Below, piece by piece: positions 10,619-19,915 of a stretch of 40,878 nt of DNA (within the stretch, counting starts at the first letter, position 1; every line of letters begins with the position of its first letter). The notes beneath the pieces are model-generated. The model ran no database searches and was not told where the DNA came from. It worked only from the letters and a program-made list of their open reading frames with translations. Origin of the DNA: Hyphomicrobiales bacterium. Its GTDB lineage: Bacteria; Pseudomonadota; Alphaproteobacteria; JAPOUT01. The translations under genes and the position numbers were made by a program. The stretch is from contig JAPOUU010000078.1 of assembly GCA_026708505.1 (NCBI GenBank), forward strand, positions 1-40,878, given 5' to 3'.

Positions 10619-13600
10619 GTTCCATCGCCATCGAGCGCGCCTTGACGTAATCCGTCTTGCCGCTCGGCAACAGGGGCGGCTCCTCAATAGTGAAGAGGAC
10701 GCGGGGAATCCACAGCCGCGCCAATCCCACGCATTGGAAATGCTCTCCAAGGGCGGAGACATCGGCATTCGGTTGCAGCGTCAGCAGCACGAGGCTTTCG
10801 CCGCGGTCGGCATCGGGGACGGCGACCACCGTATGGGAGACGTCGCGCCAGAGTTCGCCGATGGCCGCTTCCACCGCGCCGAGTGAAACCATCTCGCCGC
10901 CAATTTTTGCAAACCTGCCGAAACGATCGACAATCCTGATAAAGCCGTCTTCGTCCACGGTGACGATGTCGCCGGTGTCGTGCCATCCGTCCTGCGGAGG
11001 GTCGATGTACTCGGGTGCTTCCTCCCGCATGTATCCCAGCATGACGTTTTCGCCGCGAACATAAAGACGCTTGCCCGTGCGAATTTCCGATTCGCTTTCC
11101 AGGCGAATTTCAACGCCCGGCAGCGCGCACCCGACCGTGCCGGAACGATTCTCCATCGGCGTGTTCACGCTGACCACCGGAGCGGTCTCGGTCACGCCGT
11201 AGCCCTGCAAAACGCGAACGCCAAAACGCTCAAACCAAAGCATCCGAGTTTCCTCATGCAGTTTTTCCGCTCCCGCAAAAATATAACGCAGTTTGCGGAA
11301 GTCATAGGGGTGGGCAAAGCGTGCGTATCCCCGCAGGAACGTATCCGTGCTGAAGAACATCGTTGTGCCGGTCCGATAAATGAGTTCCGGGATGGTCGAA
11401 TAGTGCAACGGCGAGGGATAGAGATACGCCCGCAGGCCGAAGAAAACCGGAAGCATCGTTCCGACCGTCAAGCCGAACGAATGAAACATCGGCAGGCAGC
11501 TGAAAATAGTATCGCCGGGACCGAACCCGATGTTGGTGCTGAACTGCCGCAAATTTGCAATAATGTTGTTGTGGGAGAGAACGACGCCTTTCGGCGCGCC
11601 TTCGGAGCCGGAGGTGAAGAGGGTGACGGCTTCTTCGTCGGGGCGCGCTCCAAGAGATCCGCGCAGAAACATCCGGGGCGCGACGAGACCAAGCAAGCCG
11701 ACGAGTTTGTCGCTCGTGCGTAGATTTTTGCGCAATTCTTCGAGATAGAATACTTTGACGTTGTGCGCTTCGAGAGCCTCGATAATGGGCTCAAGTTTGG
11801 CGAGAGTAATGAAGCGCCGGGAGGTGAGGATGGTTTTCACGCCGGCGGTGCGGCACGCAGAAGTTATTTGCGCGGGACCCGCCGAAAAATTCATCATCGC
11901 AACGGCGCGCTCAAGCCCGAGCAGTGCAAAGAAAGTCACAACCGCGCCGATGCTGTTGGGAAGCATCAGGCCGATGCGTTTTTGTTCGGGAGCAATCGTG
12001 CGGGCGAGCAGTCTGCCAAGCACAATGCTTTTGGTAACGAGCGAGCGGTAGTTGATCACGCCCTGCATATCCTCGAGAAGGGCGTGTCCGCCTCCATGAG
12101 TCCGGCGCGCTTCGAATAATTCGCGCATTAAGTTGGACGGCTCCTTGCTGGCGGTAAACATCACCTCGCACATGAACCGGTAGAGATGCGTTGCCGCGTT
12201 TTGTCGATGCTCCCTGGCGTTGTCGCTTCGGGGAAGCCGCAACTGCTGCGGCGGCAGCAGCGTTATCGTGATTTTCGGAAACAGGCGAATCCGGGAGCCG
12301 TTACGCAAGCGCGAAAACGGCGTATATTGCGCCCCCTTGATGCGGACGGGCAGGAGTTTCGCATCGACGTCCTCGGCGAGCACGGCCGCGGCCCCGTCCA
12401 TCTTTTCGAGGGCGCCGTCAACGGTCGGGAGTCCTTCGGGAAAAATCACGCAGCGCTCGCCGTTGCGAACCTTTTGCAGCAAAGTCTCGAAGGTCTCGGG
12501 GACGTCGGGGTCCAGCAGGTGCGTGCGGGCGCCCCGTACAAACGGGCGCATCCACCAACGCCACGGCGTTGTTGCGCCGTGGACGAAAACGAGTTTCCGG
12601 GAAACAAACACATGCAGAAGGAAAGCATCGAGAAACGAAACATGGTTGGCGACGAGAACAATGCGCTCGTCGGTGTCATGAAAGTTTTTCGCACCGTTTA
12701 CGCGAACGCGATAGAGCAGTTTCCATATCCATGCTTGCAACGGCATGGCCGTGAGTCTAGCACAATAAACCGCCATACCAAGATTTAATATGCCGAGAAT
12801 GAGGAGGAGTTGCGGAACGGTGACGTTGAAACCGAGCAAAGCAACGGCTGCAAGGGACGCAAAAGTCATGCCGGCCGCGTTGAAGATGTTGTTGCTTGCG
12901 ATGATGCGGGCTCGATGGTTCGGATGGGCGCTTTGCTGGAGGAGGGCGTAAAGGGGCACGACGTAGATGCCGCCGCACACGGCCGAGCCAAGGAATCCGA
13001 TGATGATGTAGGGCGCGAAGTCTTGTTGTAAAAATTGCCCCAGGCTCAAGAGGGAGGCCGCTTCGGTTTTTGCCGGCGTCGACACGTAGAGAAGGCACAA
13101 GAAAAACGCCATTCCGATAGCGCCGAGAGGGGAAATATCGGCGCGCACGGCGTTGCGGAGGATGCGCTGGCACATCACCGAGCCTACGCCGATGCCGATT
13201 GAAAACAACGTAAGAAAAAAAGTGGTGACATATTCATCGGCCTGAAAGAATTGTTTCGACAGCGCAGGCAATTGCGTCAACGCAACAACGCCGGTAATCC
13301 AAAACCATGTAATGGCAATGATGCAGACGAATATGTGTTTCTGCCCGTATGTATAGCGCAGGATGTTTACGGTTTGCCGCACGGGGTTGAGGGAGATGGG
13401 TTCGTCATGGGGTTTTGGCGGCGCCGGGGGTATCGAGCGGCTGGCAATGTATCCAATCACCGCGATTGCGGTCATTAGCAAGATGATTGCGTTAATGCCG
13501 TGTTGTTGCAGCACGACCGCGCCGCCGATAATCGTTCCCAGCAGTATTGCAAGGAAAGTCGCGGCCTCGATATATCCGTTCGCGGCGACGAGTTCGTTTT

Positions 13601-14006
13601 CTTCCAGCTGTTCGGGTAAAAGCGCGTACTTCACCGGGCCGAAGAAAGCCGACTGCATTCCGAAGCCGAAGATGACCGCGAGGAGAGCATACAAATCCTG
13701 GCTCCACAATGCGAGCGCGGCGAAGACGGCGAGGCCGATTTCGGCGAGTTTCGTGTTTCGCGCGATGACGGATTTATCGATCTTGTCGGCGAGGCTTCCC
13801 GCGCTCGCCGAAAACAGCAAAAACGGCAAAATGAAAAGCGCGGCAATCCAATTGACAAGCTCGCCGGCAAGCTTGTCGTCGTGTGCGGCCAGGCTGTAGA
13901 CGGTGAGGATGGTGAGGGCGTTCTTAAAGAGGTTGTCATTGGTTGCGCCGAGAAACTGCGTTACAAACAACGGTAAAAAGCGCCTAGTTTGAAAAAGATG
14001 CTTCAT
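10599..14006 (-). CDS. aas: LplT–Aas fusion: lysophospholipid transporter / acyltransferase / acyl-ACP synthetase
   Basis: One 1135-residue chain joins three parts. Residues 1 to about 415 are an MFS transporter of the LplT type (starts FLPLFVTQFLGATNDNLFKN). About 430–640 is a PlsC acyltransferase with the catalytic HX4D in NHVSFLD and the FPEGLP motif. About 650–1135 is an AMP-forming acyl-ACP synthetase with the P-loop LFTSGSEGAPKG, the motif YGVTETAPV and a late YLTGD-like HDTGD. Together they flip lysophosphatidylethanolamine inward and re-acylate it at the inner membrane. In enterobacteria LplT and Aas are separate neighbouring genes; the triple fusion is known in many proteobacteria. 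No Shine–Dalgarno site is seen; TATCTA lies 7 nt before the ATG. Confidence 0.93.
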   Translation of the reverse strand: MKHLFQTRRFLPLFVTQFLGATNDNLFKNALTILTVYSLAAHDDKLAGELVNWIAALFILPFLLFSASAGSLADKIDKSVIARNTKLAEIGLAVFAALALWSQDLYALLAVIFGFGMQSAFFGPVKYALLPEQLEENELVAANGYIEAATFLAILLGTIIGGAVVLQQHGINAIILLMTAIAVIGYIASRSIPPAPPKPHDEPISLNPVRQTVNILRYTYGQKHIFVCIIAITWFWITGVVALTQLPALSKQFFQADEYVTTFFLTLFSIGIGVGSVMCQRILRNAVRADISPLGAIGMAFFLCLLYVSTPAKTEAASLLSLGQFLQQDFAPYIIIGFLGSAVCGGIYVVPLYALLQQSAHPNHRARIIASNNIFNAAGMTFASLAAVALLGFNVTVPQLLLILGILNLGMAVYCARLTAMPLQAWIWKLLYRVRVNGAKNFHDTDERIVLVANHVSFLDAFLLHVFVSRKLVFVHGATTPWRWWMRPFVRGARTHLLDPDVPETFETLLQKVRNGERCVIFPEGLPTVDGALEKMDGAAAVLAEDVDAKLLPVRIKGAQYTPFSRLRNGSRIRLFPKITITLLPPQQLRLPRSDNAREHRQNAATHLYRFMCEVMFTASKEPSNLMRELFEARRTHGGGHALLEDMQGVINYRSLVTKSIVLGRLLARTIAPEQKRIGLMLPNSIGAVVTFFALLGLERAVAMMNFSAGPAQITSACRTAGVKTILTSRRFITLAKLEPIIEALEAHNVKVFYLEELRKNLRTSDKLVGLLGLVAPRMFLRGSLGARPDEEAVTLFTSGSEGAPKGVVLSHNNIIANLRQFSTNIGFGPGDTIFSCLPMFHSFGLTVGTMLPVFFGLRAYLYPSPLHYSTIPELIYRTGTTMFFSTDTFLRGYARFAHPYDFRKLRYIFAGAEKLHEETRMLWFERFGVRVLQGYGVTETAPVVSVNTPMENRSGTVGCALPGVEIRLESESEIRTGKRLYVRGENVMLGYMREEAPEYIDPPQDGWHDTGDIVTVDEDGFIRIVDRFGRFAKIGGEMVSLGAVEAAIGELWRDVSHTVVAVPDADRGESLVLLTLQPNADVSALGEHFQCVGLARLWIPRVLFTIEEPPLLPSGKTDYVKARSMAMELMRQKG

Positions 14007-14053
14007 ATGCGATTAGATAGCACATTTTGGACATCTTGTTGTATGCTGTTGTT
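14007..14053. promoter_or_regulatory. 47-bp divergent promoter region of aas and proC
   Basis: All signals for two divergent genes must fit in 47 bp. Rightward, TATGCT (14042–14047) is 6 nt before the proC ATG. Leftward, TATCTA is 7 nt before the aas ATG. Neither gene has a Shine–Dalgarno sequence, and neither side has a convincing -35. The spacing matches the leaderless pattern seen at rpsT. Confidence 0.35.
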
Positions 14054-14872
14054 ATGAGTAAAACGATTCTCCTCGTTGGCTGTGGGAAAATGGGCTCTGC
14101 GATGCTGCGCGGATGGCAGTCGGCGGAAGGGGATTTTTCCATTCATGTGGTGGATAGCAACGAGGAAATGCGCGCACGTGCGCATGCGGGCGGCGTTCCG
14201 GCATATGCGGATATCGCCGCATTGGATTCGAATTTTTCCCCCGACGGGATTGTGCTCGCTGTCGAGCCCGGAGCCATTACGCGCGTATTGGGAGAATGCC
14301 TCCGTTGGAAGGACACCGACGCCGCGGTGATTTCGGTTGCGGCGGGCGTGCGTTTGGAGGATATGTCCGCGGTGCTGCCGTCAACTTCAATGTCGTTGAT
14401 ACGCGTGATGCCGAACATCCCCGCAGTCATAGGCGAGGGGATGATGGTGTGTTGCGCCTCTGCGCGTGCTTCGAAGACGTCGCGCACGCTGACAACGCAA
14501 TTGCTTGAAGGCATCGGCACGGTCGCGTGGATAGACGATGAAGGGCAAATGGATGCGGTCACAGCGGTGTCGGGCTGCGGGCCCGCCTATGTGTTCGCGT
14601 TCATTGAGGCGTTGGTGCGGGCGGGTGTGGCCGCGGGGTTGTCGGAGGATCTGTCGAGGCGCCTGGCGCTGGCTACGGCTGCGGGATCCTCGCGCATGGC
14701 ACTTGAGAGTGATGAAACCGCCGAAGAGTTGCGCCGTCGCGTTGCAACCCCGGGAGGCGCAACGTCCGCCGCAATGAAAGTTCTTCTCGAAGGCGACCGC
14801 TTGGACGGATTGTTGCATGAGAGCGTCGAAGCGGCAAAGAAGCGCTCGAAGGAACTCGGCAAGGACTCATAG
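14054..14872 (+). CDS. proC: Pyrroline-5-carboxylate reductase
   Basis: ProC reduces pyrroline-5-carboxylate to proline with NAD(P)H. The protein (272 residues) has the Rossmann motif [12 protein letters not shown] at the N-terminus, [13 protein letters not shown] in the middle and the signature [14 protein letters not shown] and [13 protein letters not shown] of P5C reductases. The frame opens 27 nt earlier, but [11 protein letters not shown] is the family start. It overlaps betA tail to tail by 6 bp. Proline is itself a compatible solute, which may or may not link it to the osmolyte genes nearby. Confidence 0.94.
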   Translation: MSKTILLVGCGKMGSAMLRGWQSAEGDFSIHVVDSNEEMRARAHAGGVPAYADIAALDSNFSPDGIVLAVEPGAITRVLGECLRWKDTDAAVISVAAGVRLEDMSAVLPSTSMSLIRVMPNIPAVIGEGMMVCCASARASKTSRTLTTQLLEGIGTVAWIDDEGQMDAVTAVSGCGPAYVFAFIEALVRAGVAAGLSEDLSRRLALATAAGSSRMALESDETAEELRRRVATPGGATSAAMKVLLEGDRLDGLLHESVEAAKKRSKELGKDS

Positions 14873-16510
14873 GTCGGCGGGCGGCAGCATTCCCTTTCCG
14901 AGGATGTGGTCGGCGGCTTTCTCGCCGACCATGATGGAGGGCGCATTGAGATTGCCGTTGGGGATGGAGGGGAAGATGGAACTATCCGCGACGCGCAAGC
15001 CCTCTACGCCGATGACCCGGCATTCATGGTCGACCACTGCCGTTTCGTCGTGTTCGTCGCCCATTCGGCAGGTTCCGCAGGGGTGGTAGGCGCTCTCGAC
15101 ATGGGCGCGGATGAATTCGTCTATCTCGTCATCGCTATTTACGTGCGCACCCGGAGCAATCTCGTCGCCACGATAGGGATCAAACGCCTCTTGTGCAAAA
15201 ATTTCCCGGGTCAACCGAATGCAATGACGGAACGCGCGCCAATCTTCCGGCGTCGACATGTAATTGAAATGTATCAGCGGCGGGGTTTGGGGATGCGCAG
15301 AACGCAAGCGCACGCTTCCACGTGAAGGCGAACGCATCGGTCCGACATGCGCCTGGAAACCATGACCCTTCGCGGGAGCTTTGCCGTCATATCGAATGGC
15401 AGCCGGTAAAAAATGGAACTGAATGTCGGGGTAGGAGACGTGTTCGCTTGAGCGCAGGAAGGCGAGTGCGTCAAATTGATTGCTCGCACCGGGACCGCTC
15501 CGGCCGAGAAGCCACTGCAGCCCGATGGAAAGTTTCGAGAACGGGTCGAGTTTGCCGTTCAGCGTTATCGACTGCAGGCACTTTTGCTGAACGTAGACTT
15601 CGAGGTGGTCCTGGAGGTTTTCACCGACGCCGTTGCGGATTGCGACGGGAGCAATGTTATGCGCATCAAGGATGTGCTTGGGCCCGATGCCCGACAGCAT
15701 GAGAAGTTTCGGCGAGTTGATGGCGGAAGCGGCAAGGATGACTTCGCGTTTTGCCGAAATAGTTTGTTCAACGCCGTTGCGTTCAACCTCCACACCAACG
15801 GCTTTGCCGCCTTTCAGAACGATGCGTTTGGCAAATGCGCGAACGAGCGAAAGATTGTCGCGTGACAAAGACGGTTTGAGATAAGCGTCGGCGGCGGAAA
15901 AACGATGGCCTTTCCAGATGGTTCTCTCGCCAAGGGTAAAGCCTTCCTGTTGTTGCCCGTTGTAATCGGGTGTGAGGGGGTAGCCGGCTTGCTGTCCCGC
16001 GAGCAGGAAAACGTCGAAGAGGGGGTTGCTGTTTTCGCCCCGGGTGACTCGCAGGGGCCCGTCCGTGCCGCGCCAGCTTTGCTGTTCGTGATTGAGGTCG
16101 TCGCGGTCAACACCTTCCATTCGTTGAAAGTAGGGAAGCACATGGGCGTAACTCCAATTTTTTGCACCCATTTGCTGCCATCCGTCGTAGTCAAGGGCGT
16201 TGCCGCGCACATACACCATCCCGTTGATGGAGGACGACCCGCCGATGACCTTGCCGCGAGGACATGCCAGCTGTCGATTGTTGAGATGCGCCTCGGGTTC
16301 GGTTTGAAATCCCCAATCAAAGCGGGGCATGTTCATAGGGTAGGAAAGGGCGGCGGGCATTTTTACCCAGATGCTTCTGTCGGAGCCGCCGTGCTCAATG
16401 ACGAGAACGGAGTGCTCGCCGCTTTCGGACAGACGCGCGGCCATCGCCGATCCGGCAGAGCCCGAACCGATGATAACGAAGTCCGCCTCAATGGTATCTT
16501 TATGTTTCAT
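14867..16510 (-). CDS. betA: Choline dehydrogenase-like GMC oxidoreductase
   Basis: This 547-residue FAD enzyme of the GMC family oxidises choline to betaine aldehyde, the first step to glycine betaine. The FAD-binding [15 protein letters not shown] starts at about residue 13 and [14 protein letters not shown] is the GMC signature 1. [15 protein letters not shown] is signature 2, and [13 protein letters not shown] carries the catalytic His. The tail [18 protein letters not shown] is that of BetA proteins. No betB or betI lies next to it. The choline assignment is by family resemblance; related alcohol dehydrogenases differ little. There is no Shine–Dalgarno site; an extended -10 element lies 7 nt upstream of the ATG. 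Confidence 0.85.
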   Translation of the reverse strand: MKHKDTIEADFVIIGSGSAGSAMAARLSESGEHSVLVIEHGGSDRSIWVKMPAALSYPMNMPRFDWGFQTEPEAHLNNRQLACPRGKVIGGSSSINGMVYVRGNALDYDGWQQMGAKNWSYAHVLPYFQRMEGVDRDDLNHEQQSWRGTDGPLRVTRGENSNPLFDVFLLAGQQAGYPLTPDYNGQQQEGFTLGERTIWKGHRFSAADAYLKPSLSRDNLSLVRAFAKRIVLKGGKAVGVEVERNGVEQTISAKREVILAASAINSPKLLMLSGIGPKHILDAHNIAPVAIRNGVGENLQDHLEVYVQQKCLQSITLNGKLDPFSKLSIGLQWLLGRSGPGASNQFDALAFLRSSEHVSYPDIQFHFLPAAIRYDGKAPAKGHGFQAHVGPMRSPSRGSVRLRSAHPQTPPLIHFNYMSTPEDWRAFRHCIRLTREIFAQEAFDPYRGDEIAPGAHVNSDDEIDEFIRAHVESAYHPCGTCRMGDEHDETAVVDHECRVIGVEGLRVADSSIFPSIPNGNLNAPSIMVGEKAADHILGKGMLPPADL

Positions 16511-16517
16511 GTCGTGA

Positions 16518-16526
16518 ACTGTAGCA
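16518..16526 (-). promoter_or_regulatory. Candidate extended -10 promoter of betA, leaderless arrangement
   Basis: TGC-TACAGT on the minus strand fits an extended -10 box and ends 7 nt before the betA ATG. No good -35 is seen. Recognised by eye; it fits the leaderless pattern of other genes in the window. Confidence 0.35.
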
Positions 16527-16736
16527 TTTTGGAGTAAGATGCCGGCTTTTATTTAGGAAAGAACTTTGAAACTGCTGCTCGCTAGATGGAAAAATATGTA
16601 AAAGAAGTTTCGTCAATAATTTCGCTACTTCTAAGCCATCTTGCCTTTCCAATTCCCTTGAGGTTGTTCTCGTTAATTGCCTTTCAAAGAATGCCTTAAC
16701 GTTGATGGCTAAGTCAACTCCGTCTCGCCAAAGGGG
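16527..16736. other. AT-richer gene-free stretch between betA and parDE
   Basis: This stretch is visibly richer in A and T than the surrounding genes. A minus-strand open frame crosses it (16500–16790) but overlaps the betA start and resembles no known protein, so it is not called as a gene. It may be debris brought in with the toxin–antitoxin pair. Confidence 0.4.
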
Positions 16737-16765
16737 TTGACTAGCGCGCGAATCGATGCAATCAT
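16737..16765 (+). promoter_or_regulatory. Candidate parDE promoter
   Basis: TTGACT (16737–16742) and AATCAT (16760–16765) are 17 bp apart, with 5/6 and 4/6 matches. Just downstream GTGC…GCAC half-sites (16775–16792 region) form a small inverted repeat that could serve as the antitoxin's operator, as is usual for autoregulated parDE operons. Confidence 0.35.
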
Positions 16766-16806
16766 GCGCTAATAGTGCACGTTTTCGCACATCTTTGGAG
16801 GCTGAT

Positions 16807-17064
16807 ATGGCAACAACTCAGAGAACGATAACCGTTACCGAGCAGCAAAACGAGTGGATTGATGCCCAGGTCGTCAGCGGTCATTTCACAAATGACAGCG
16901 ATTATATTCGCGATTTAATCCGTCGAGATCAGGACCGATACGGTGAGGTAGAATGGATTCGTAACGAATTGCTGAGGGGTGAACAAAGCGGTGAGCCGCG
17001 TGCGTTCGATGGTGACCTCTTCAAAAAGAAGATGACTGCCAAATATGCAGGATCTTCCCGCTAA
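16807..17064 (+). CDS. parD: ParD-family antitoxin
   Basis: The 85-residue protein has the ParD layout. The N-terminal ribbon-helix-helix segment (TQRTITVTEQQNEWIDAQV, then GHFTNDSDYIRDLIRRDQ) dimerises and binds the operator. The C-terminal tail with GEPRAFDGDLFKKKM wraps the toxin. TGGAGG precedes the ATG by 5 nt. It overlaps parE by 20 bp, so the two are translationally coupled. Base composition and flanking DNA suggest arrival by transfer. Confidence 0.88.
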   Translation: MATTQRTITVTEQQNEWIDAQVVSGHFTNDSDYIRDLIRRDQDRYGEVEWIRNELLRGEQSGEPRAFDGDLFKKKMTAKYAGSSR

Positions 17065-17353
17065 GTATCTATTAACGCCGGAAGCCGAGTTAGATATAGA
17101 AGGCATCTGGAGATACACGTTTGTAGAATGGGGAGTAAAACAAGCGAACCACTACACGGACGAATTGATTGCGTCTTTTCAAGAACTTGCAAAGCACCCG
17201 CAACGTGGTCGGAGGGCAGATTGCCTTCGGAAAGGTTATCGCTGTAGCAGGACAGGGCGGCACGTGATTTTCTACCAAACAACCGATTATGGGATCGCGG
17301 TGATTCGCATATTGCACGAACGTATGCTGTTCGTCCGTCACCTTCTAAAGTAA
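17045..17353 (+). CDS. parE: ParE/RelE-family toxin
   Basis: The 102-residue protein matches ParE toxins: LTPEAELDIEGIWRYTFVEWG at the N-terminus, the GRRADCLRKGYRCSRTGRHVIFYQ core and a C-terminal IRILHERMLFVRHL. ParE toxins poison DNA gyrase and are held inactive by ParD. Because some members of this superfamily instead cut mRNA, the target is inferred. Start chosen for its overlap with parD. Confidence 0.88.
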   Translation: MQDLPAKYLLTPEAELDIEGIWRYTFVEWGVKQANHYTDELIASFQELAKHPQRGRRADCLRKGYRCSRTGRHVIFYQTTDYGIAVIRILHERMLFVRHLLK

Positions 17354-17435
17354 AAAAGGTGACCAAAGGTTGTCATACTAATGTCGAACTAATAACGCAA
17401 TTGCTTCCGAATTAATTTTCTTCGCCTTTAATTCT

Positions 17436-19826
17436 CTAAACTCGAACACGTTCTTTTTTCGGGTCGTAAAAAGGAAAAGGAACGATTTTCGCCGGCAACC
17501 TTTTCTGCGCGCCGTCCAGTCTGCCGACTTCAACTTCTTTGCCAATTTCGGCATACGGCTCGTCAATGCGTGCCAGCGCAATTACGCGATTGAAGTAGGG
17601 AGAGCGCACCGGCGAAGTGATTGTTCCGACTTGCGCACGGCCGATGTGAACACAATCTTCCGGCTCGGGCAGTTGATTGCCGTCAATTTCGAGTCCCACC
17701 AAACGTCTTTGCGGATTTGCTTTGCGCCGCTCAAGAGCTTCGCGTCCGATAAAGTCGTCGTTTTTCTTTGCCAGTGGCACGGTGAATCCGATACCGGCTT
17801 CAAACGGATCGGTTTGATCGCAAAACTCGCGCCCCGCCAGCACCAATCCCGCCTCAACACGCAGCATGTCGAGAGCGTCCAATCCCATCGGTGACATTTC
17901 GTAAGGCTCGCCGGCCTGCCACAAAGCGTCAAAGAGCGTCATCGCGTCATCGGGATGGCAGAAGAGTTCGTATCCCAGTTCGCCGGTAAAGCCCGTGCGT
18001 GAAACAATCACGGGCATGCCTTCGTAATCGCCGAGACGCCCGATGGTGAAATGGAACCACCGAAGCTCATCGATGTTCGGCTGCGTCGGAGGCGTCCAGA
18101 TAATTTCGCGCAACATCTCCCGGGAACGGGGGCCTTGCACCGCGACATTGTGGAGCTGGTCGGTGCTGTTGCGAACCCAGACATCAAGATTCATCTTTTC
18201 GGCCTGCTCGCCCAACCACAATCCCGAAACATCCGAGCCGCCGATCCAGCGAAAGTGCATGTCGCCCAGCCGGAACATCGTGCCGTCATCCATGACGCCG
18301 CCGTTTTCGTAGCACATGGGCGTGTAAACAATCTGTCCGGTCGCAAGTTTGCCGGCATCCCTGGTCATGCAATATTGCACAAGATCAAAAGCGTCCGGCC
18401 CGGCGATGTCGTATTTTCGGAGCGCCGACATGTCTATCAGTGCGGCCTTTTCGCGGCACGCCCAATACTCTTCCAGCGCGCCCCTGCCGGTGAAGTCCTG
18501 CGCGAGCCAGTAGCCGTTGGTCTCGGCGAAGTTGCGCGTATGTCTTTCGAAGCCTTCGTGAAAGCCCGAGTTCTTGGTGAGTTTCATTGGTGAGGAAGGT
18601 GTCATGCGAAATCCTTTCGCGCGCCGAAAATCGTTGCCGCTTTCATAAACGCGCACTTGAATGTCCGTGGGGTCCCATGCGTTGGTGGGGGAAATATCAT
18701 CGGGACACGAAGTCGAGAAACAAACGAGATCCCGGGTTGCACGCATGAGGATGTAATCGCCCGGACGAGAGTAGGGGTCGTCGGAGCTGATGAGATGCCC
18801 GTCGTTGAGCTTCGTGTTAAAGAAGAGATTGATGGCGGGCCAGGCGAGCCGCTCGGCAATTGGATAGGGACGCGCGGCGGCTTGAAGATTGTCGGAGCAG
18901 TTTCTATGCCCGAAGTACCCCTTGTCTTCATAACCGCGTCGTGTGCATGCAACGCCGAAAGTGTCATGCCGGTCAACGCTGTCCTGGATGACTTCGACGA
19001 GGGGCATTTGGTTTGCGGAGAAGTATTTTGCGCTGATGCCCGGGGTGGGGTAAATGGCTCCGTTCATGGAGCGGGTTGCGGTCGCGTCAATGTAGAATTC
19101 CTTGTCCTCGTCAAGGGACTTGCGGCAAAAAGCCTGGAAGTCGGAGCATTGGCGTCCCTGCACGTCAAGGATTTGGATGTATTGCCCGGCTTTGACTTCG
19201 TAGGCACGGGCGTAACCGGCATCAAGATTGAAGTCGATGAGAGGGTCGGCGAGGGGCGGAGGAGGCGCGAGACGTTCTTTGTCGGAGCGCGAACGGTTGC
19301 GCCGCACGAGTATTTGAACGGAGGTCGGCGGATGGCTTCCGTCCACGGGCATGGCGCGGTAGGGCGAGAGGATGAGGAGTCGCAACGGTGCTTTTGCCGT
19401 GAGCGTTTGGCGTGTCCGCGCACGACCGTCAGGAGAAAACACCCGTGCACTCGAAACGTTTGCGGGATCAATTTTGAGGGAGGAGAATTCCGCTCGCAAG
19501 GTTCCGCTAACATCGAACCGCAGGGCTTTCTGCCAAGCGTCGTCGGCGACGCCTTTCTCGAGTCCGAGCAATTCGGGTGCAATCTTTCCGTCCGGCGAGA
19601 TCGCCAACACCGAAAGCGCTTGTCCGCCTTCAATGTCAACGAGTTCGATGTGCTCGCCCTCGTTGATGTCGAGTCCGATGGAGTTTCCGGGTTCGAGAAA
19701 GTAAGACTCCTCTCCGGCGTCGAGAGCCGCAAGCGGGAGTCCGGGGTGCTGCACGACTCCGCGGTCTTGCGGACGCAGGAAAGGCCTGGTGGCGGACGGC
19801 GGAAGCGGATGCGTCTCAATATTCAT
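17436..19826 (-). CDS. tdm: Trimethylamine-N-oxide demethylase (DUF1989–GcvT fusion)
   Basis: Tdm cleaves TMAO to dimethylamine and formaldehyde. The 796-residue protein has a DUF1989 (urea-carboxylase-associated) domain at about 200–400 and a GcvT-type tetrahydrofolate-binding aminomethyltransferase domain at about 420–796 (AVQGPRSREML, SRTGFTGELGYELF, LRVEAGLVLAGREF). This architecture, length and the presence of tmm nearby are those of known Tdm proteins. There the DUF1989 half holds zinc and the catalytic site, and the GcvT half can capture the formaldehyde on folate. Candidate metal cysteines are C294, C310, C369 and C374. Residues 40–180 look like a second, degenerate DUF1989 copy (LDINEGEHIELVDIEGGQALS against YEVKAGQYIQILDVQGRQCS). 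AGAGG lies 6 nt before the ATG. A dimethylglycine or other methylamine substrate is less likely. Confidence 0.88.
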   Translation of the reverse strand: MNIETHPLPPSATRPFLRPQDRGVVQHPGLPLAALDAGEESYFLEPGNSIGLDINEGEHIELVDIEGGQALSVLAISPDGKIAPELLGLEKGVADDAWQKALRFDVSGTLRAEFSSLKIDPANVSSARVFSPDGRARTRQTLTAKAPLRLLILSPYRAMPVDGSHPPTSVQILVRRNRSRSDKERLAPPPPLADPLIDFNLDAGYARAYEVKAGQYIQILDVQGRQCSDFQAFCRKSLDEDKEFYIDATATRSMNGAIYPTPGISAKYFSANQMPLVEVIQDSVDRHDTFGVACTRRGYEDKGYFGHRNCSDNLQAAARPYPIAERLAWPAINLFFNTKLNDGHLISSDDPYSRPGDYILMRATRDLVCFSTSCPDDISPTNAWDPTDIQVRVYESGNDFRRAKGFRMTPSSPMKLTKNSGFHEGFERHTRNFAETNGYWLAQDFTGRGALEEYWACREKAALIDMSALRKYDIAGPDAFDLVQYCMTRDAGKLATGQIVYTPMCYENGGVMDDGTMFRLGDMHFRWIGGSDVSGLWLGEQAEKMNLDVWVRNSTDQLHNVAVQGPRSREMLREIIWTPPTQPNIDELRWFHFTIGRLGDYEGMPVIVSRTGFTGELGYELFCHPDDAMTLFDALWQAGEPYEMSPMGLDALDMLRVEAGLVLAGREFCDQTDPFEAGIGFTVPLAKKNDDFIGREALERRKANPQRRLVGLEIDGNQLPEPEDCVHIGRAQVGTITSPVRSPYFNRVIALARIDEPYAEIGKEVEVGRLDGAQKRLPAKIVPFPFYDPKKERVRV

Positions 19827-19841
19827 TTCTGCCTCTTTCTC

Positions 19842-19857
19842 CTCCCGAATTCGGGAG
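19842..19857. repeat. Perfect 16-bp palindrome upstream of tdm
   Basis: CTCCCGAATTCGGGAG is a perfect palindrome centred 23 bp before the tdm ATG. On the tdm strand its right half runs into GGGAGGAG, so it overlaps Shine–Dalgarno-like sequence. It could be an operator or fold in mRNA and limit ribosome access. Confidence 0.6.
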
Positions 19858-19915
19858 TTATATGCTCAAACACATAGCGCATTTCTGAATGCCAAGGGAT
19901 TATATCATTATTAAT

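Noticed and set aside
16500-16790. Minus-strand open frame of 96 codons before parD
   Set aside because: It overlaps the betA start, covers the candidate parDE promoter, has no family resemblance and no ribosome-binding site.
18657-19877. Plus-strand open frame of 406 codons opposite tdm
   Set aside because: Antisense to a gene with clear DUF1989 and GcvT motifs; Gly/Val/Arg-rich translation typical of a shadow frame.
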